Program-made: the position numbers and the translations under genes | Source of the DNA: Streptomyces sp. NBC_00670 | GTDB taxonomy: Bacteria; Actinomycetota; Actinomycetes; Streptomycetales; Streptomycetaceae | Assembly (NCBI RefSeq): GCF_036226765.1 | Contig: NZ_CP109017.1 | Span: 4,341,001-4,405,000 of the forward strand | Length of the DNA stretch: 64,000 bases | Reading direction: 5' to 3' | In this document: in pieces, positions 1-9,238 of the stretch | Position numbering within the stretch: the first letter of the stretch is position 1 | How the letters are laid out: each line of letters begins with the position of its first letter | Notes under the pieces: generated by a model | What the model was told of the DNA's origin: nothing | Databases searched by the model: none | The model's input: the letters and a program-made list of their open reading frames with translations, nothing else

Positions 1-1
1 C

Positions 2-1870
2 ACCCCGGGGCACGTCGACTTCACCGTCGAGGTGGAGCGCTCCCTGCGTGTGCTCGACGGTGCCGTGACGGTGTTCGACGGTGTCGCGGGTGTCGAGCCG
101 CAGTCCGAGACGGTGTGGCGTCAGGCCGACCGCTACGGCGTGCCGCGCATCTGCTTCGTGAACAAGCTGGACCGTACGGGTGCCGAGTTCCACCGCTGCG
201 TGGACATGATCTCGGACCGCCTGGGTGCCCAGCCGCTGGTCATGCAGCTCCCGATCGGTGCCGAGGCCGACTTCAAGGGCGTCGTGGACCTGGTCCGCAT
301 GAAGGCGCTCGTGTGGTCCGCCGAGGCGGCCAAGGGCGAGATGTACGACGTCGTCGACATTCCGGCCACGCACACCGAGGCCGCCGAGGAGTGGCGCGGC
401 AAGCTGGTCGAGGCCGTCGCCGAGAACGACGAAGAGATGATGGAGCTGTTCCTGGAGGGCCAGGAGCCCACCGAGGAGCAGCTGTACGCGGCGATCCGCC
501 GCATCACCATCGCCTCCGGCAAGTCCAGCGACACCACGGTCACCCCGGTGTTCTGCGGCACCGCGTTCAAGAACAAGGGCGTCCAGCCCCTGCTCGACGC
601 GGTCGTGCGCTACCTGCCGACCCCGCTCGACGTCGAGGCCATCGAGGGCCACGACGTCAAGGACCCCGAGGTCGTCGTCACGCGCAAGCCGTCCGAGGAC
701 GAGCCGCTGTCCGCCCTCGCGTTCAAGATCATGAGCGACCCGCACCTGGGCAAGCTCACCTTCGTCCGCGTGTACTCCGGCCGTCTGGAGTCCGGCACCG
801 CCGTGCTGAACTCCGTCAAGGGCCGCAAGGAGCGCATCGGCAAGATCTACCGCATGCACGCCAACAAGCGTGAGGAGATCGAGTCGGTGGGCGCCGGCGA
901 CATCGTGGCCGTCATGGGCCTGAAGCAGACCACCACCGGTGAGACGCTGGCCGACGACAAGAACCCGGTGATCCTGGAGTCCATGGACTTCCCGGCGCCG
1001 GTCATCGAGGTCGCGATCGAGCCCAAGTCCAAGGGCGACCAGGAGAAGCTGGGTGTCGCCATCCAGCGGCTCGCGGAGGAGGACCCCTCCTTCCAGGTGC
1101 ACACCAACGAGGAGACCGGCCAGACCGTCATCGGCGGCATGGGCGAGCTCCACCTCGAGGTGCTGGTCGACCGGATGCGGCGCGAGTTCAAGGTCGAGGC
1201 CAACGTCGGCAAGCCGCAGGTCGCCTACCGTGAGACGATCCGCAAGGCCGTCGAGCGCGTGGACTACACCCACAAGAAGCAGACCGGTGGTACCGGTCAG
1301 TTCGCCAAGGTGCAGATCGCGATCGAGCCCATCGAGGGCGGCGACGCCAGCTACGAGTTCGTGAACAAGGTGACCGGTGGCCGCATCCCGAAGGAGTACA
1401 TCCCTTCGGTCGACGCCGGTGCGCAGGAGGCCATGCAGTTCGGCATCCTCGCCGGCTACGAGATGACGGGCGTCCGCGTCACGCTCATCGACGGTGGTTA
1501 CCACGAGGTGGACTCCTCGGAGCTCGCCTTCAAGATCGCCGGTTCGCAGGCCTTCAAGGAGGCCGCGCGCAAGGCCAGCCCCGTGCTGCTCGAGCCGATG
1601 ATGGCCGTCGAGGTCACCACGCCCGAGGACTACATGGGTGACGTGATCGGCGACATCAACTCCCGCCGTGGCCAGATCCAGGCCATGGAGGAGCGTGCCG
1701 GCGCCCGCGTCGTCAAGGGCCTGGTTCCGCTGTCGGAGATGTTCGGCTACGTCGGCGACCTCCGCAGCAAGACGTCGGGTCGCGCCAGCTACTCGATGCA
1801 GTTCGACTCCTACGCCGAGGTTCCCCGGAACGTCGCCGAGGAGATCATCGCGAAGGCCAAGGGCGAGTAA
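2..1870 (+). CDS. fusA: Elongation factor G, 5' end outside window
   Basis: Translational GTPase that drives ribosomal translocation and, with RRF, ribosome recycling in the cytoplasm. The reading frame is open from base 2, so the gene enters from upstream; about 85 of the usual ~708 residues (start codon, G1 and G2) are missing. The visible part begins inside the G3 motif (TPGHVDF), followed by G4 NKLD near residue 55, then domains II-V; IPKEYIPSVDAGAQEAM lies in domain IV. It ends in TAA with tuf 145 bp downstream, the normal str-operon order. Identity is certain. The first in-frame Met/Val after base 2 is not the real start. Confidence 0.98.
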   Translation, partial: TPGHVDFTVEVERSLRVLDGAVTVFDGVAGVEPQSETVWRQADRYGVPRICFVNKLDRTGAEFHRCVDMISDRLGAQPLVMQLPIGAEADFKGVVDLVRMKALVWSAEAAKGEMYDVVDIPATHTEAAEEWRGKLVEAVAENDEEMMELFLEGQEPTEEQLYAAIRRITIASGKSSDTTVTPVFCGTAFKNKGVQPLLDAVVRYLPTPLDVEAIEGHDVKDPEVVVTRKPSEDEPLSALAFKIMSDPHLGKLTFVRVYSGRLESGTAVLNSVKGRKERIGKIYRMHANKREEIESVGAGDIVAVMGLKQTTTGETLADDKNPVILESMDFPAPVIEVAIEPKSKGDQEKLGVAIQRLAEEDPSFQVHTNEETGQTVIGGMGELHLEVLVDRMRREFKVEANVGKPQVAYRETIRKAVERVDYTHKKQTGGTGQFAKVQIAIEPIEGGDASYEFVNKVTGGRIPKEYIPSVDAGAQEAMQFGILAGYEMTGVRVTLIDGGYHEVDSSELAFKIAGSQAFKEAARKASPVLLEPMMAVEVTTPEDYMGDVIGDINSRRGQIQAMEERAGARVVKGLVPLSEMFGYVGDLRSKTSGRASYSMQFDSYAEVPRNVAEEIIAKAKGE

Positions 1871-1905
1871 CGCACCCCGTTCACACGCTTTAGGCTTGAC
1901 ACCGA

Positions 1906-1943
1906 CCGCCGGGAATTCGACCGGTGAGGGAGATTCCCGGCGG
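1906..1943. promoter_or_regulatory. fusA-tuf intergenic inverted repeat
   Basis: Perfect 11-bp inverted repeat, CCGCCGGGAAT (1906-1916) and ATTCCCGGCGG (1933-1943), with a 16-nt loop and no T-run. A TTGACA hexamer at 1896-1901 immediately precedes it, but I see no convincing -10 at 16-18 bp. It could be an RNA-processing or attenuation hairpin, or mark a separate tuf promoter as known for Streptomyces tuf1. The structure is seen; the role is inferred. Confidence 0.55.
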
Positions 1944-2015
1944 GCGGCACCCCAGCAAAGATCATCCTGGCGCCGATGAGTAAGGCGTACAGAACCACTC
2001 CACAGGAGGACCCCA

Positions 2016-3209
2016 GTGGCGAAGGCGAAGTTCGAGCGGACTAAGCCGCACGTCAACATCGGCACCATCGGTCACATCGACCACGGTAAGACGACCCTCA
2101 CGGCCGCCATTACCAAGGTGCTGCACGACGCGTACCCGGACCTGAACGAGGCCTCGGCCTTCGACCAGATCGACAAGGCTCCTGAGGAGCGCCAGCGCGG
2201 TATCACCATCTCCATCGCGCACGTCGAGTACCAGACCGAGTCGCGTCACTACGCCCACGTCGACTGCCCCGGTCACGCGGACTACATCAAGAACATGATC
2301 ACCGGTGCGGCGCAGATGGACGGCGCCATCCTGGTGGTCGCCGCCACCGACGGCCCGATGCCGCAGACCAAGGAGCACGTGCTCCTGGCCCGCCAGGTCG
2401 GCGTTCCGTACATCGTCGTCGCCCTGAACAAGGCCGACATGGTGGACGACGAGGAGATCATGGAGCTCGTCGAGCTCGAGGTCCGTGAGCTCCTCTCCGA
2501 GTACGAGTTCCCGGGCGACGACCTGCCGGTCGTGCGCGTCTCGGCGCTCAAGGCGCTCGAGGGCGACAAGGAGTGGGGCGAGTCGGTCCTCAACCTGATG
2601 AAGGCCGTCGACGAGTCGATCCCGGAGCCGGAGCGCGACGTCGACAAGCCGTTCCTGATGCCGATCGAGGACGTCTTCACCATCACCGGTCGCGGTACGG
2701 TCGTCACCGGCCGCATCGAGCGTGGTGTCCTCAAGGTCAACGAGACCGTCGACATCATCGGCATCAAGCAGGACAAGACCTCCACCACGGTCACCGGCAT
2801 CGAGATGTTCCGGAAGCTGCTGGACGAGGGTCAGGCCGGTGAGAACGTCGGTCTGCTGCTCCGCGGCATCAAGCGCGAGGACGTCGAGCGCGGCCAGGTC
2901 ATCATCAAGCCGGGCTCGGTCACCCCGCACACCGAGTTCGAGGCGCAGGCCTACATCCTGTCCAAGGACGAGGGTGGCCGCCACACGCCGTTCTTCAACA
3001 ACTACCGCCCGCAGTTCTACTTCCGTACGACGGACGTGACCGGTGTGGTGTCCCTCCCCGAGGGCACCGAGATGGTCATGCCGGGTGACAACACCGAGAT
3101 GAAGGTGGAGCTCATCCAGCCCGTCGCCATGGAGGAGGGCCTCAAGTTCGCCATCCGTGAGGGTGGCCGGACCGTCGGCGCCGGCCAGGTCACCAAGATC
3201 GTCAAGTAA
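2016..3209 (+). CDS. tuf: Elongation factor Tu
   Basis: GTPase that delivers aminoacyl-tRNA to the ribosomal A site. Length is 397 residues, normal for the family. G1 is GHIDHGKT (residues 19-26), G3 is DCPGH near residue 83, G4 is NKAD near 138; the two beta-barrel domains follow, ending GAGQVTKIVK. The GTG start at 2016 is set by a strong AGGAGG centred 9 nt upstream. It lies directly downstream of fusA and is closed by a strong terminator at 3254-3285. Streptomyces can carry more than one tuf; the str-operon position marks this as tuf1. Confidence 0.98.
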   Translation: MAKAKFERTKPHVNIGTIGHIDHGKTTLTAAITKVLHDAYPDLNEASAFDQIDKAPEERQRGITISIAHVEYQTESRHYAHVDCPGHADYIKNMITGAAQMDGAILVVAATDGPMPQTKEHVLLARQVGVPYIVVALNKADMVDDEEIMELVELEVRELLSEYEFPGDDLPVVRVSALKALEGDKEWGESVLNLMKAVDESIPEPERDVDKPFLMPIEDVFTITGRGTVVTGRIERGVLKVNETVDIIGIKQDKTSTTVTGIEMFRKLLDEGQAGENVGLLLRGIKREDVERGQVIIKPGSVTPHTEFEAQAYILSKDEGGRHTPFFNNYRPQFYFRTTDVTGVVSLPEGTEMVMPGDNTEMKVELIQPVAMEEGLKFAIREGGRTVGAGQVTKIVK

Positions 3210-3253
3210 CTCTTGACGGCTTCGGCCTGGTAGCTCCGCTGCGAGCACCATGG

Positions 3254-3285
3254 AGGGCCCGTACGACTTCGGTCGTACGGGCCCT
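3254..3285 (+). terminator. tuf terminator
   Basis: Perfect 14-bp stem, AGGGCCCGTACGAC (3254-3267) paired with 3272-3285, closed by a UUCG tetraloop (TTCG 3268-3271). It begins 45 bp after the tuf stop. There is no long U-tract, as is usual in Streptomyces. Confidence 0.85.
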
Positions 3286-3332
3286 TCGCGTTGTCCGCGC
3301 CTGTACTGCCACCGTCCGCATCCCTGGGGATT

Positions 3333-3381
3333 CGAAAGACTTTCGTAGCTGACGGCCTATTGTTTCGGGGAATTCTCCGAA
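3333..3381. promoter_or_regulatory. Two palindromes upstream of the xylan genes
   Basis: Within the 230-bp gap after tuf sit CGAAAGACTTTCG (3333-3345, perfect, 6-bp arms around A) and TTCGGGGAATTCTCCGAA (3364-3381, 8 of 9 positions symmetric). Both lie 60-110 bp before the GH115 start. The first resembles the GAAA-N-TTTC inverted boxes reported upstream of Streptomyces xylanase genes, with two extra central bases. Likely repressor operators for the GH115-GH10 pair; function inferred. No clear -35/-10 pair was found. Confidence 0.5.
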
Positions 3382-3439
3382 CCATGATGTGGCGCGGCCG
3401 TGATCGCGTGCTCGCGGCCCGTGACGGACGGAGGAGCGC

Positions 3440-6400
3440 ATGGACAGGCATGTCGGCGAGCGGCCGAGCCGGAGAGCCGTGATCGGAGCGGGGGCGGGCA
3501 GCGCGCTGGGGCTCGGCCTGCTCGGGAGCGTCCCGGGCCTGTCCGGCTCGGCGCACGCCCAGGCCGCCGCGGAGGCGGCCGGCGGGCTGACGGAGACGGA
3601 CCCCGGCGCCTACGTCTCCTTCACGCCCCGGCACGGCGCACTCGCCCTCGTGCGCGCCGGGCACGCGCTCCCGATCGCCGTCGACGGCGACGACCACGCC
3701 GGTGTCGTGCGCGTCGCCGGGGACCTGCGGGACGACGTCGAGCGGGTCACCGGCGTCCGTCCCGCCCTGGTGAAGACGCGGAAGGACGGGTTGCCCGCCG
3801 CCCGCGAGGTCGTCGTCCTCGGCACCCTCGGCCGCAGCGCGCTCGTCGACCGCCTGGTCGCGAGTGGCAGGCTGGACGTCAGCGGCGTCGAGGGCAGGTG
3901 GGAGACCTCGCTGCAGACGATCGTCGAGCACCCGTTCCCCGGCGTGGACCGCGCCTTCGTCGTCGTGGGCAGCGACCAGCGCGGCACCGTCTTCGGCGCC
4001 TACGACGTCAGCCTCGGCATCGGCGTCTCGCCCTGGTACTGGTGGGACGACGTCGCACCGGTCCGCCGCACCGCCCTCTACGTCCTGCCCGGCCGGCACA
4101 CCCAGGGCACCCCCGCCGTGAAGTACCGCGGCGTCTTCCTCAACGACGAGAACCCCGCCCTGGGCACCTGGGCCCCCGCCTACTTCGGCCCCGGCAAGGC
4201 CGAGGGGCACGAGGGCGGCTTCAACGCCGACTTCTACGCCAAGGTCTTCGAACTGCTGCTCCGCCTCAAGGCGAACTACCTGTGGCCCGCCGTGTGGGGC
4301 CGCGCCTTCGCCGAGGACGACCCGGAGAACCACGCCCGCGCCACGCGGTACGGCATCGTCATGGGCACCTCCCACGAGGCGCCCATGATGCGCGGCATCG
4401 AGGAGTGGAACCGGCACGCCGTGGCCGCCGTCCGCGACAAGGACGGCACGATCACCACCCCCGGCCACGACCCGTACGGCGGCACCGGCGAGTGGTCCTT
4501 CCGCAACAACGCCGACGCCCTGAAGTGGTACTGGGCCGACGGCATCAGGCGAATGGTCGAACAGGACTTCGAGGGCGTGGTCACCCTCGGCATGCGCGGC
4601 AACGGCGACACCAGCCTCCCCGACGGCGACGGCATCGAGCTGATGCGGGAGATCATCGCCACCCAGCGGCAGATCCTCGCCGACGTCACCGGCAAGGACG
4701 TCACGACCATCCCCCAGGTGTGGACGCTCTACAAGGAGGTCCAGCGCTACTGGGACCGCGGGCTGCGCGCCCCCGACGACGTCACCGTCGTCCTCACCGA
4801 CGACAACTGGGGCAACATCCGCAAGCACCCCGACCCCGCCGAACCCGCCCGCCCCGGCGGCTACGGGCTGTACTACCACTTCGACTACGTGGGGGCCGGC
4901 CGCAACTACAAGTGGGTCGACACCACCTCCCTGCCGAACATGTGGGACCAGCTCCGCCAGGCCGTCGCCTACGGCAACCACGGACTGTGGGTCACCAATG
5001 TGGGTGATCTCAAGGGCAACGAGGTGCCCACCCAGTTCTTCCTCGACTACGCCTGGAACCCCGCCCGCTGGGACCTCGACGCCCTCCCCGAGTGGGAGCG
5101 CCGCTACGCCCGGCAGAACTTCGGCGAGGCCCAGTCCACCGCGATCGCCTCGGTCCTCGCCGAGTACGCGCAACTCCAGTCGGTCCGCAAGCCCGAGCTG
5201 CTCAACCGGAAGATCACCCTCGACCCGGACAAGGACCCCGCCAAGGACGAGTCCGCGATCGTCTACGACGACGAGGCGACCCCGTTCTCCCTCACCGACC
5301 ACCGCGAACTCGAACGCGTCACCGAACAGTGGCGCCGGCTCGCCGAGCGGGCCGAGAAGATCGCCCGGCGGCTGCCCGAGGAGGACCAGGACGCCTGGTT
5401 CGAGCTGGTCGGCTACGAGGTCGCCGCCACCGCCAACCTCTACGCGCTGCGCGAGGCCGAGTTCACCAACCTGCTCTACGCCGCGCAGGGCCGGGCCGCC
5501 GCCAACGACCGCGCGACGAGCGCCGAGGCCCGCCTCAAGGACGACTTCGCCCTCCAGGACCGCTTCAACGACGAGGTCGCGGACGGCAAGTGGAAGGGGT
5601 TCCAGACCCAGCCGCACATCGACTACGGCGACGTCGAACGGTACGGGCCCAACGCGCCCTGGCAGCAGCCGGAGCGGAACAACGTGGCCCTCCCCGACGT
5701 GCTCTTCCCCGCCGTCAAGCGCGTCGAACTGCCGGAGACGGCCGAGCTCGGCGTGGCGGTCGACGGCTCCGCCGACTGGTGGCCGCACTCCGAACAGCGG
5801 GCCGTACTGCCCGAGTTCAGCCCCTACCAGACCCGGCCCGACCAGTACCTCGAGGTCTTCAACCGGGGCAGCCGCCCCTTCGACTACCGGATCACCAGCT
5901 CCGCCCGCTGGCTGCGCGTCGACCGCCCGCACGGCCGGGTCGACCAGCAGGTGCGCGTCACCGTGACGGTCGACTGGGCGAAGGCGCCGGAGGGCCGCGG
6001 CGAGGCGGAGCTGGTGGTGCACGGCCCCGGCGGCCGGACCGTCACCGTCACCGCCGTGACCCGCCGGCCCGACCGGCGCACCGCGCGCCGGCTGCGCGGC
6101 TTCGTCGAGGCCGGCGGGTACCTCGCGATCGACGCCGCGCACCACACGCGGGCGGTCGGCGCGCACGGGGTGAGCTGGCAGCGCGTCGACGGCATCGGCC
6201 GCACCGGCGCGGGCATGACACCGGTGCCGGTCACCGCCGCCGCGCAGGTACCCGGCGGCCACTCGCCCCGCCTGGAGTACGAGGTGAGCGTGCTGACCCC
6301 GGGCGAGGTCACCGTCTGGGCGTACCTGTCGCCGCGCAATCCGGCGCTCGCCCACGCGGGGCTGCGGTACGCGGTCTCCTTCGACGACGACACCCCGCAC

Positions 6401-6640
6401 ACCGTCGACGTCATCGGCTCCACCGGCGCGGACGACGGAACCATGAACAGGCAGTGGGCCCGCCACACCTCGGACAACGTCAACCGCACGGCCACCCGGC
6501 ACACGATCGGGTCGGCGGGCGTCCACCGCCTGACGTTCTGGATGGTCGACCCGACGGTCGTGCTGCAACGGCTCGTGGTGGACACGGGCGGGCTGACCCC
6601 GACGTATCTGGGACCGCCGGAGAGCAGGCGGCTGCGCTGA
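3440..6640 (+). CDS. Exported GH115 family xylan alpha-glucuronidase
   Basis: Predicted to remove (4-O-methyl)glucuronic acid side chains from glucuronoxylan outside the cell. The 1066-residue protein starts with a twin-arginine signal (SRRAVIG at residues 10-16, hydrophobic stretch, AHAQA near 40). GH115-typical segments follow: WYWWDD, KYRGVFLNDE, NYLWPAVWG, MGTSHEAPM and DDNWGNIR. The region after about residue 810 is an additional C-terminal beta-rich module, as in other GH115 proteins. The ATG at 3440 is preceded by GGAGG. The xylanase gene follows after 49 bp in the same direction, so the two are probably co-transcribed. Family call from motif recognition; substrate inferred from family and neighbour. 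Confidence 0.88.
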   Translation: MDRHVGERPSRRAVIGAGAGSALGLGLLGSVPGLSGSAHAQAAAEAAGGLTETDPGAYVSFTPRHGALALVRAGHALPIAVDGDDHAGVVRVAGDLRDDVERVTGVRPALVKTRKDGLPAAREVVVLGTLGRSALVDRLVASGRLDVSGVEGRWETSLQTIVEHPFPGVDRAFVVVGSDQRGTVFGAYDVSLGIGVSPWYWWDDVAPVRRTALYVLPGRHTQGTPAVKYRGVFLNDENPALGTWAPAYFGPGKAEGHEGGFNADFYAKVFELLLRLKANYLWPAVWGRAFAEDDPENHARATRYGIVMGTSHEAPMMRGIEEWNRHAVAAVRDKDGTITTPGHDPYGGTGEWSFRNNADALKWYWADGIRRMVEQDFEGVVTLGMRGNGDTSLPDGDGIELMREIIATQRQILADVTGKDVTTIPQVWTLYKEVQRYWDRGLRAPDDVTVVLTDDNWGNIRKHPDPAEPARPGGYGLYYHFDYVGAGRNYKWVDTTSLPNMWDQLRQAVAYGNHGLWVTNVGDLKGNEVPTQFFLDYAWNPARWDLDALPEWERRYARQNFGEAQSTAIASVLAEYAQLQSVRKPELLNRKITLDPDKDPAKDESAIVYDDEATPFSLTDHRELERVTEQWRRLAERAEKIARRLPEEDQDAWFELVGYEVAATANLYALREAEFTNLLYAAQGRAAANDRATSAEARLKDDFALQDRFNDEVADGKWKGFQTQPHIDYGDVERYGPNAPWQQPERNNVALPDVLFPAVKRVELPETAELGVAVDGSADWWPHSEQRAVLPEFSPYQTRPDQYLEVFNRGSRPFDYRITSSARWLRVDRPHGRVDQQVRVTVTVDWAKAPEGRGEAELVVHGPGGRTVTVTAVTRRPDRRTARRLRGFVEAGGYLAIDAAHHTRAVGAHGVSWQRVDGIGRTGAGMTPVPVTAAAQVPGGHSPRLEYEVSVLTPGEVTVWAYLSPRNPALAHAGLRYAVSFDDDTPHTVDVIGSTGADDGTMNRQWARHTSDNVNRTATRHTIGSAGVHRLTFWMVDPTVVLQRLVVDTGGLTPTYLGPPESRRLR

Positions 6641-6689
6641 GGCGCGCGGCACACCGACCCACCCCCCCCGTTCCGCAGAGAGGAAACCC

Positions 6690-7790
6690 ATGCACCCCAA
6701 CCGCACCACCCTGCGAAGAGCCGCCGTCGCCGTGCTGAGCGCGACCCTGGTGGCGACGGCCGCGGGCACGGCACAGGCACACGACGGTAAGGGCGGCCAC
6801 GGCCACCACAAGCCCTCCGACTCCTCGCTGCGCAAGCTCGCAGACCGTCGGCACGTCCTGATCGGCACCGCCGTCGACACCACCGCACTCGCCGAGGACA
6901 GCGTCTACCGGGCCACCACCGCCCGGGAGTTCAGCTCGGTCACCGCCGAGAACGTCATGAAGTGGGAGGTCGTCGAGCCGGAGCGGGGCCGGTACGACTG
7001 GTCGCAGGCGGACGAGCTGGTCCGCTTCGCCCGCGCCCACGGCCAGCAGGTCCGCGGCCACACCCTGCTCTGGCACAACCAGCTCCCGGCCTGGCTGACC
7101 GACGGCGTCGCCGACGGCTCCCTCGACGCCAAGGAACTCCGGGGCATTCTGCGCGACCACATCACCGCCGAGGTCACGCACTTCAAGGGCAAGATCTACC
7201 AGTGGGACGTCGTCAACGAGGTGTTCAACGAGGACGGCACCCTGCGCGACTCGCTCTGGCTCCAGCAGCTCGGCCCGTCGTACATCGCCGACGCCTTCCG
7301 CTGGGCGCACCGGGCCGACCCCAAGGCCAAGCTGTTCATGAACGACTACAACGTCGAGGGCGTCAACGCGAAGTCGACCGCGTACTACGAACTGGCGAAG
7401 AAGCTGCGCGCCGAGGGCGTTCCGGTGCAGGGCATGGGCGTCCAGGCCCACCTCGACATCCAGTACGGCTTCCCGGCCGACCTCGCCGACAACCTGGCCC
7501 GCTTCGACCGGCTCGGGCTGCGCACCGCGATCACCGAGGCCGACGTGCGGATGTACACGCCGTCCGACGAGGCGAAGCTGACCCGGCAGGCCTCCGACTA
7601 CCGGGCGCTGCTCGCCGCCTGCCTGGCGACGAGGGGCTGCACGTCCTTCACGGTGTGGGGCTTCACCGACAAGTACTCCTGGGTGCCCGGCACCTTCGAG
7701 GGCGAGGGCGAGGCGAACATCCTGGACGCGGACTTCGGCCGCAAGCCGGCGTACGAGGCGCTGCGGGCGGAGCTGGCCCGGCGCCGCTGA
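6690..7790 (+). CDS. Secreted GH10 endo-1,4-beta-xylanase
   Basis: Endo-xylanase cutting the beta-1,4-xylan backbone, secreted. Residues 1-30 form a signal peptide ending GTAQA; the mature protein would start with the His-rich segment HDGKGGHGHHK (31-41). The GH10 barrel follows. The acid/base Glu177 is in WDVVNE and the nucleophile Glu283 in ITEAD; HTLLWHNQLP and WGFTDKYSW are further GH10 signatures. There is no carbohydrate-binding module: at 366 residues it is a catalytic domain only. AGAGGAAA precedes the ATG. It sits 49 bp after the GH115 gene, so main-chain and side-chain cleavage are probably co-expressed. Confidence 0.95.
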   Translation: MHPNRTTLRRAAVAVLSATLVATAAGTAQAHDGKGGHGHHKPSDSSLRKLADRRHVLIGTAVDTTALAEDSVYRATTAREFSSVTAENVMKWEVVEPERGRYDWSQADELVRFARAHGQQVRGHTLLWHNQLPAWLTDGVADGSLDAKELRGILRDHITAEVTHFKGKIYQWDVVNEVFNEDGTLRDSLWLQQLGPSYIADAFRWAHRADPKAKLFMNDYNVEGVNAKSTAYYELAKKLRAEGVPVQGMGVQAHLDIQYGFPADLADNLARFDRLGLRTAITEADVRMYTPSDEAKLTRQASDYRALLAACLATRGCTSFTVWGFTDKYSWVPGTFEGEGEANILDADFGRKPAYEALRAELARRR

Positions 7791-7804
7791 CGGGGCGGGG
7801 GCCC

Positions 7805-7836
7805 GCCCGTGCGGTCGTACGGCCGTACGGACGGGC
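7805..7836 (+). terminator. Putative terminator after the xylanase gene
   Basis: GC-rich imperfect hairpin 15 bp after the stop: GCCCGT (7805-7810) pairs with ACGGGC (7831-7836), enclosing a self-complementary CGTACGGCCGTACG core. No U-tract. Confidence 0.5.
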
Positions 7837-7888
7837 CTCGAACCCGTACCGGTTGGATCACAGCTCTCGTGACGGTCCTGTGCACCCC

Positions 7889-7917
7889 TTGTGAACTGCG
7901 GATATGGGGCCTAGGAA
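7889..7917 (+). promoter_or_regulatory. Predicted promoter for the 7981 membrane protein
   Basis: TTGTGA (7889-7894), a 17-bp spacer, then TAGGAA (7912-7917), a fair match to a vegetative sigma-70-type (HrdB) promoter, 64 bp upstream of the GTG at 7981. Confidence 0.5.
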
Positions 7918-7980
7918 TGATCGGGCCCCCCGCACGGCCCATCCGCACAGCATGACGCACAGCACCCTGAGAGTGAGCCC

Positions 7981-9216
7981 GTGAGCACCGTCCCGCCCCC
8001 CGAGCAGCCCGACGAGGACTCGTCGTCCCCGGCGTCCTCCATACCCGACGAGGAGTGGGCGGCGTTCCAGCGCGACGCGGCGGAGGGCGGTGGTGCGGCC
8101 CCGCCGAAGGAGCCGTCGGCGCGGGCCCGGATGGTGGCCCGGCGGCTGCGGGAGCAGGACGAGGCGGCGGAGCGGAGCGGCGGGGGCGGCCGGCGGTGGC
8201 GCCGGGGCGGCCGGAAGGCGGCCAGGACCGCTCCCGCGACCCCGCCCGGCTGGCGCACGGGTCCCGCCTGGCAGGAGATGAACGGCGGCCGCAGGCGTCG
8301 GCGGGGGCTGTGGTCGGTGGTCGGCGTGGTGGCCGCGGTGGCGCTGGCGGTGGTGGCCATCCGCCCGTCACTGCTGCTCGACCGGTTCTCCGGGGGCGGG
8401 TCGGCCGACGCGGCCCCCACCGCGCTCCCGGCCGAGACCGCGCTGCCGACCGGGGCGCCCGGTGAGGTGGACCAGGCCAGGACGCCCACCCGTGACCACC
8501 CGTTCCTCGGCTCCCCGGCCCGCTCCTGGGCCGAGGGCCCGGACGCCATCGTGCTGCCGGCCGCCAAGGCCGTGGGCGGGATGAGCAAGGACGACGTGGC
8601 GCTGGCGCTGCGCCGCACGAAGGAGTTCCTGGTCGCGGCCAACCTGGACCCGAAGGTCCTGCGCGGCGGCGAGCCGAAGGCGGCGCTGGCGCTCCTCGAC
8701 CCCGAGCAGCCGAAGCTGCTGTCGCAGATCCGCGGCGCGCTGCGCACTCCGGGGCGCGAGAACGACCCGCTGAACTACGTCACCCGCTTCGACCCGAAGC
8801 AGGTACGGCTCGCCGGCGACACGGTCAAGGTGCGCGGCCATCTGACGTTCGAGGCGGGGAAGCCGGGTCAGGTGCGGGTGCACGCGGACTACAGCTTCGT
8901 CTACCCGCTGGTGCACACCGAGGCGGACGGCGACAGCCGGGTCGCGCGCACCATCGTGCGCCGCGAACTGACCATGACGCTCGCCGACCCGGCCAAGTGG
9001 ATCGCCACCAAGGGCAAGCTCTCGCTCGCCGAGAACGACGCCGAGTTCTACAACTTCGAGTGCGGCGTCCACGACGGCTACATCCACACCGTCTTCCCCG
9101 GCGACGCCCCCACGGGCGCCCCCGCCACGGGCGCGGAGGCGGACCCGTACGACCGCAGCGGGACGCTGCCGGACGACAACGACCCCGACGAGTGCGGGAC
9201 GGTCACGCGGACGTGA
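7981..9216 (+). CDS. Single-pass membrane protein of unknown function
   Basis: I do not recognise the family. The 411-residue product has an acidic, Pro/Ser-rich N-terminus, then a basic Arg-rich stretch (about 70-108), one transmembrane helix (about 109-127) and a ~280-residue exported domain. That domain contains a regular mixed alpha/beta-looking region (MSKDDVALALRRTKEFLVAA; VRLAGDTVKVRGHLTFEAG) and ends in a low-complexity Ala/Gly/Asp tail. Two cysteines near the C-terminus (FECGV and DECGT) could form a disulfide. The orientation is N-in, C-out from the positive-inside rule. The GTG start at 7981 has only a weak GAGAG upstream. It reads alone, convergent with the next block. Confidence 0.75.
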   Translation: MSTVPPPEQPDEDSSSPASSIPDEEWAAFQRDAAEGGGAAPPKEPSARARMVARRLREQDEAAERSGGGGRRWRRGGRKAARTAPATPPGWRTGPAWQEMNGGRRRRRGLWSVVGVVAAVALAVVAIRPSLLLDRFSGGGSADAAPTALPAETALPTGAPGEVDQARTPTRDHPFLGSPARSWAEGPDAIVLPAAKAVGGMSKDDVALALRRTKEFLVAANLDPKVLRGGEPKAALALLDPEQPKLLSQIRGALRTPGRENDPLNYVTRFDPKQVRLAGDTVKVRGHLTFEAGKPGQVRVHADYSFVYPLVHTEADGDSRVARTIVRRELTMTLADPAKWIATKGKLSLAENDAEFYNFECGVHDGYIHTVFPGDAPTGAPATGAEADPYDRSGTLPDDNDPDECGTVTRT

Positions 9217-9238
9217 CGCTTCCGCGGACGCCGTGCGG

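Noticed and set aside
3017..6883. 1288-codon open frame on the minus strand opposite the GH115 gene
   Set aside because: Composition mirrors the high-GC third positions of the plus-strand GH115 and xylanase genes; no ribosome site and no recognisable domain. Similar long antisense frames opposite tuf and groEL rejected for the same reason.
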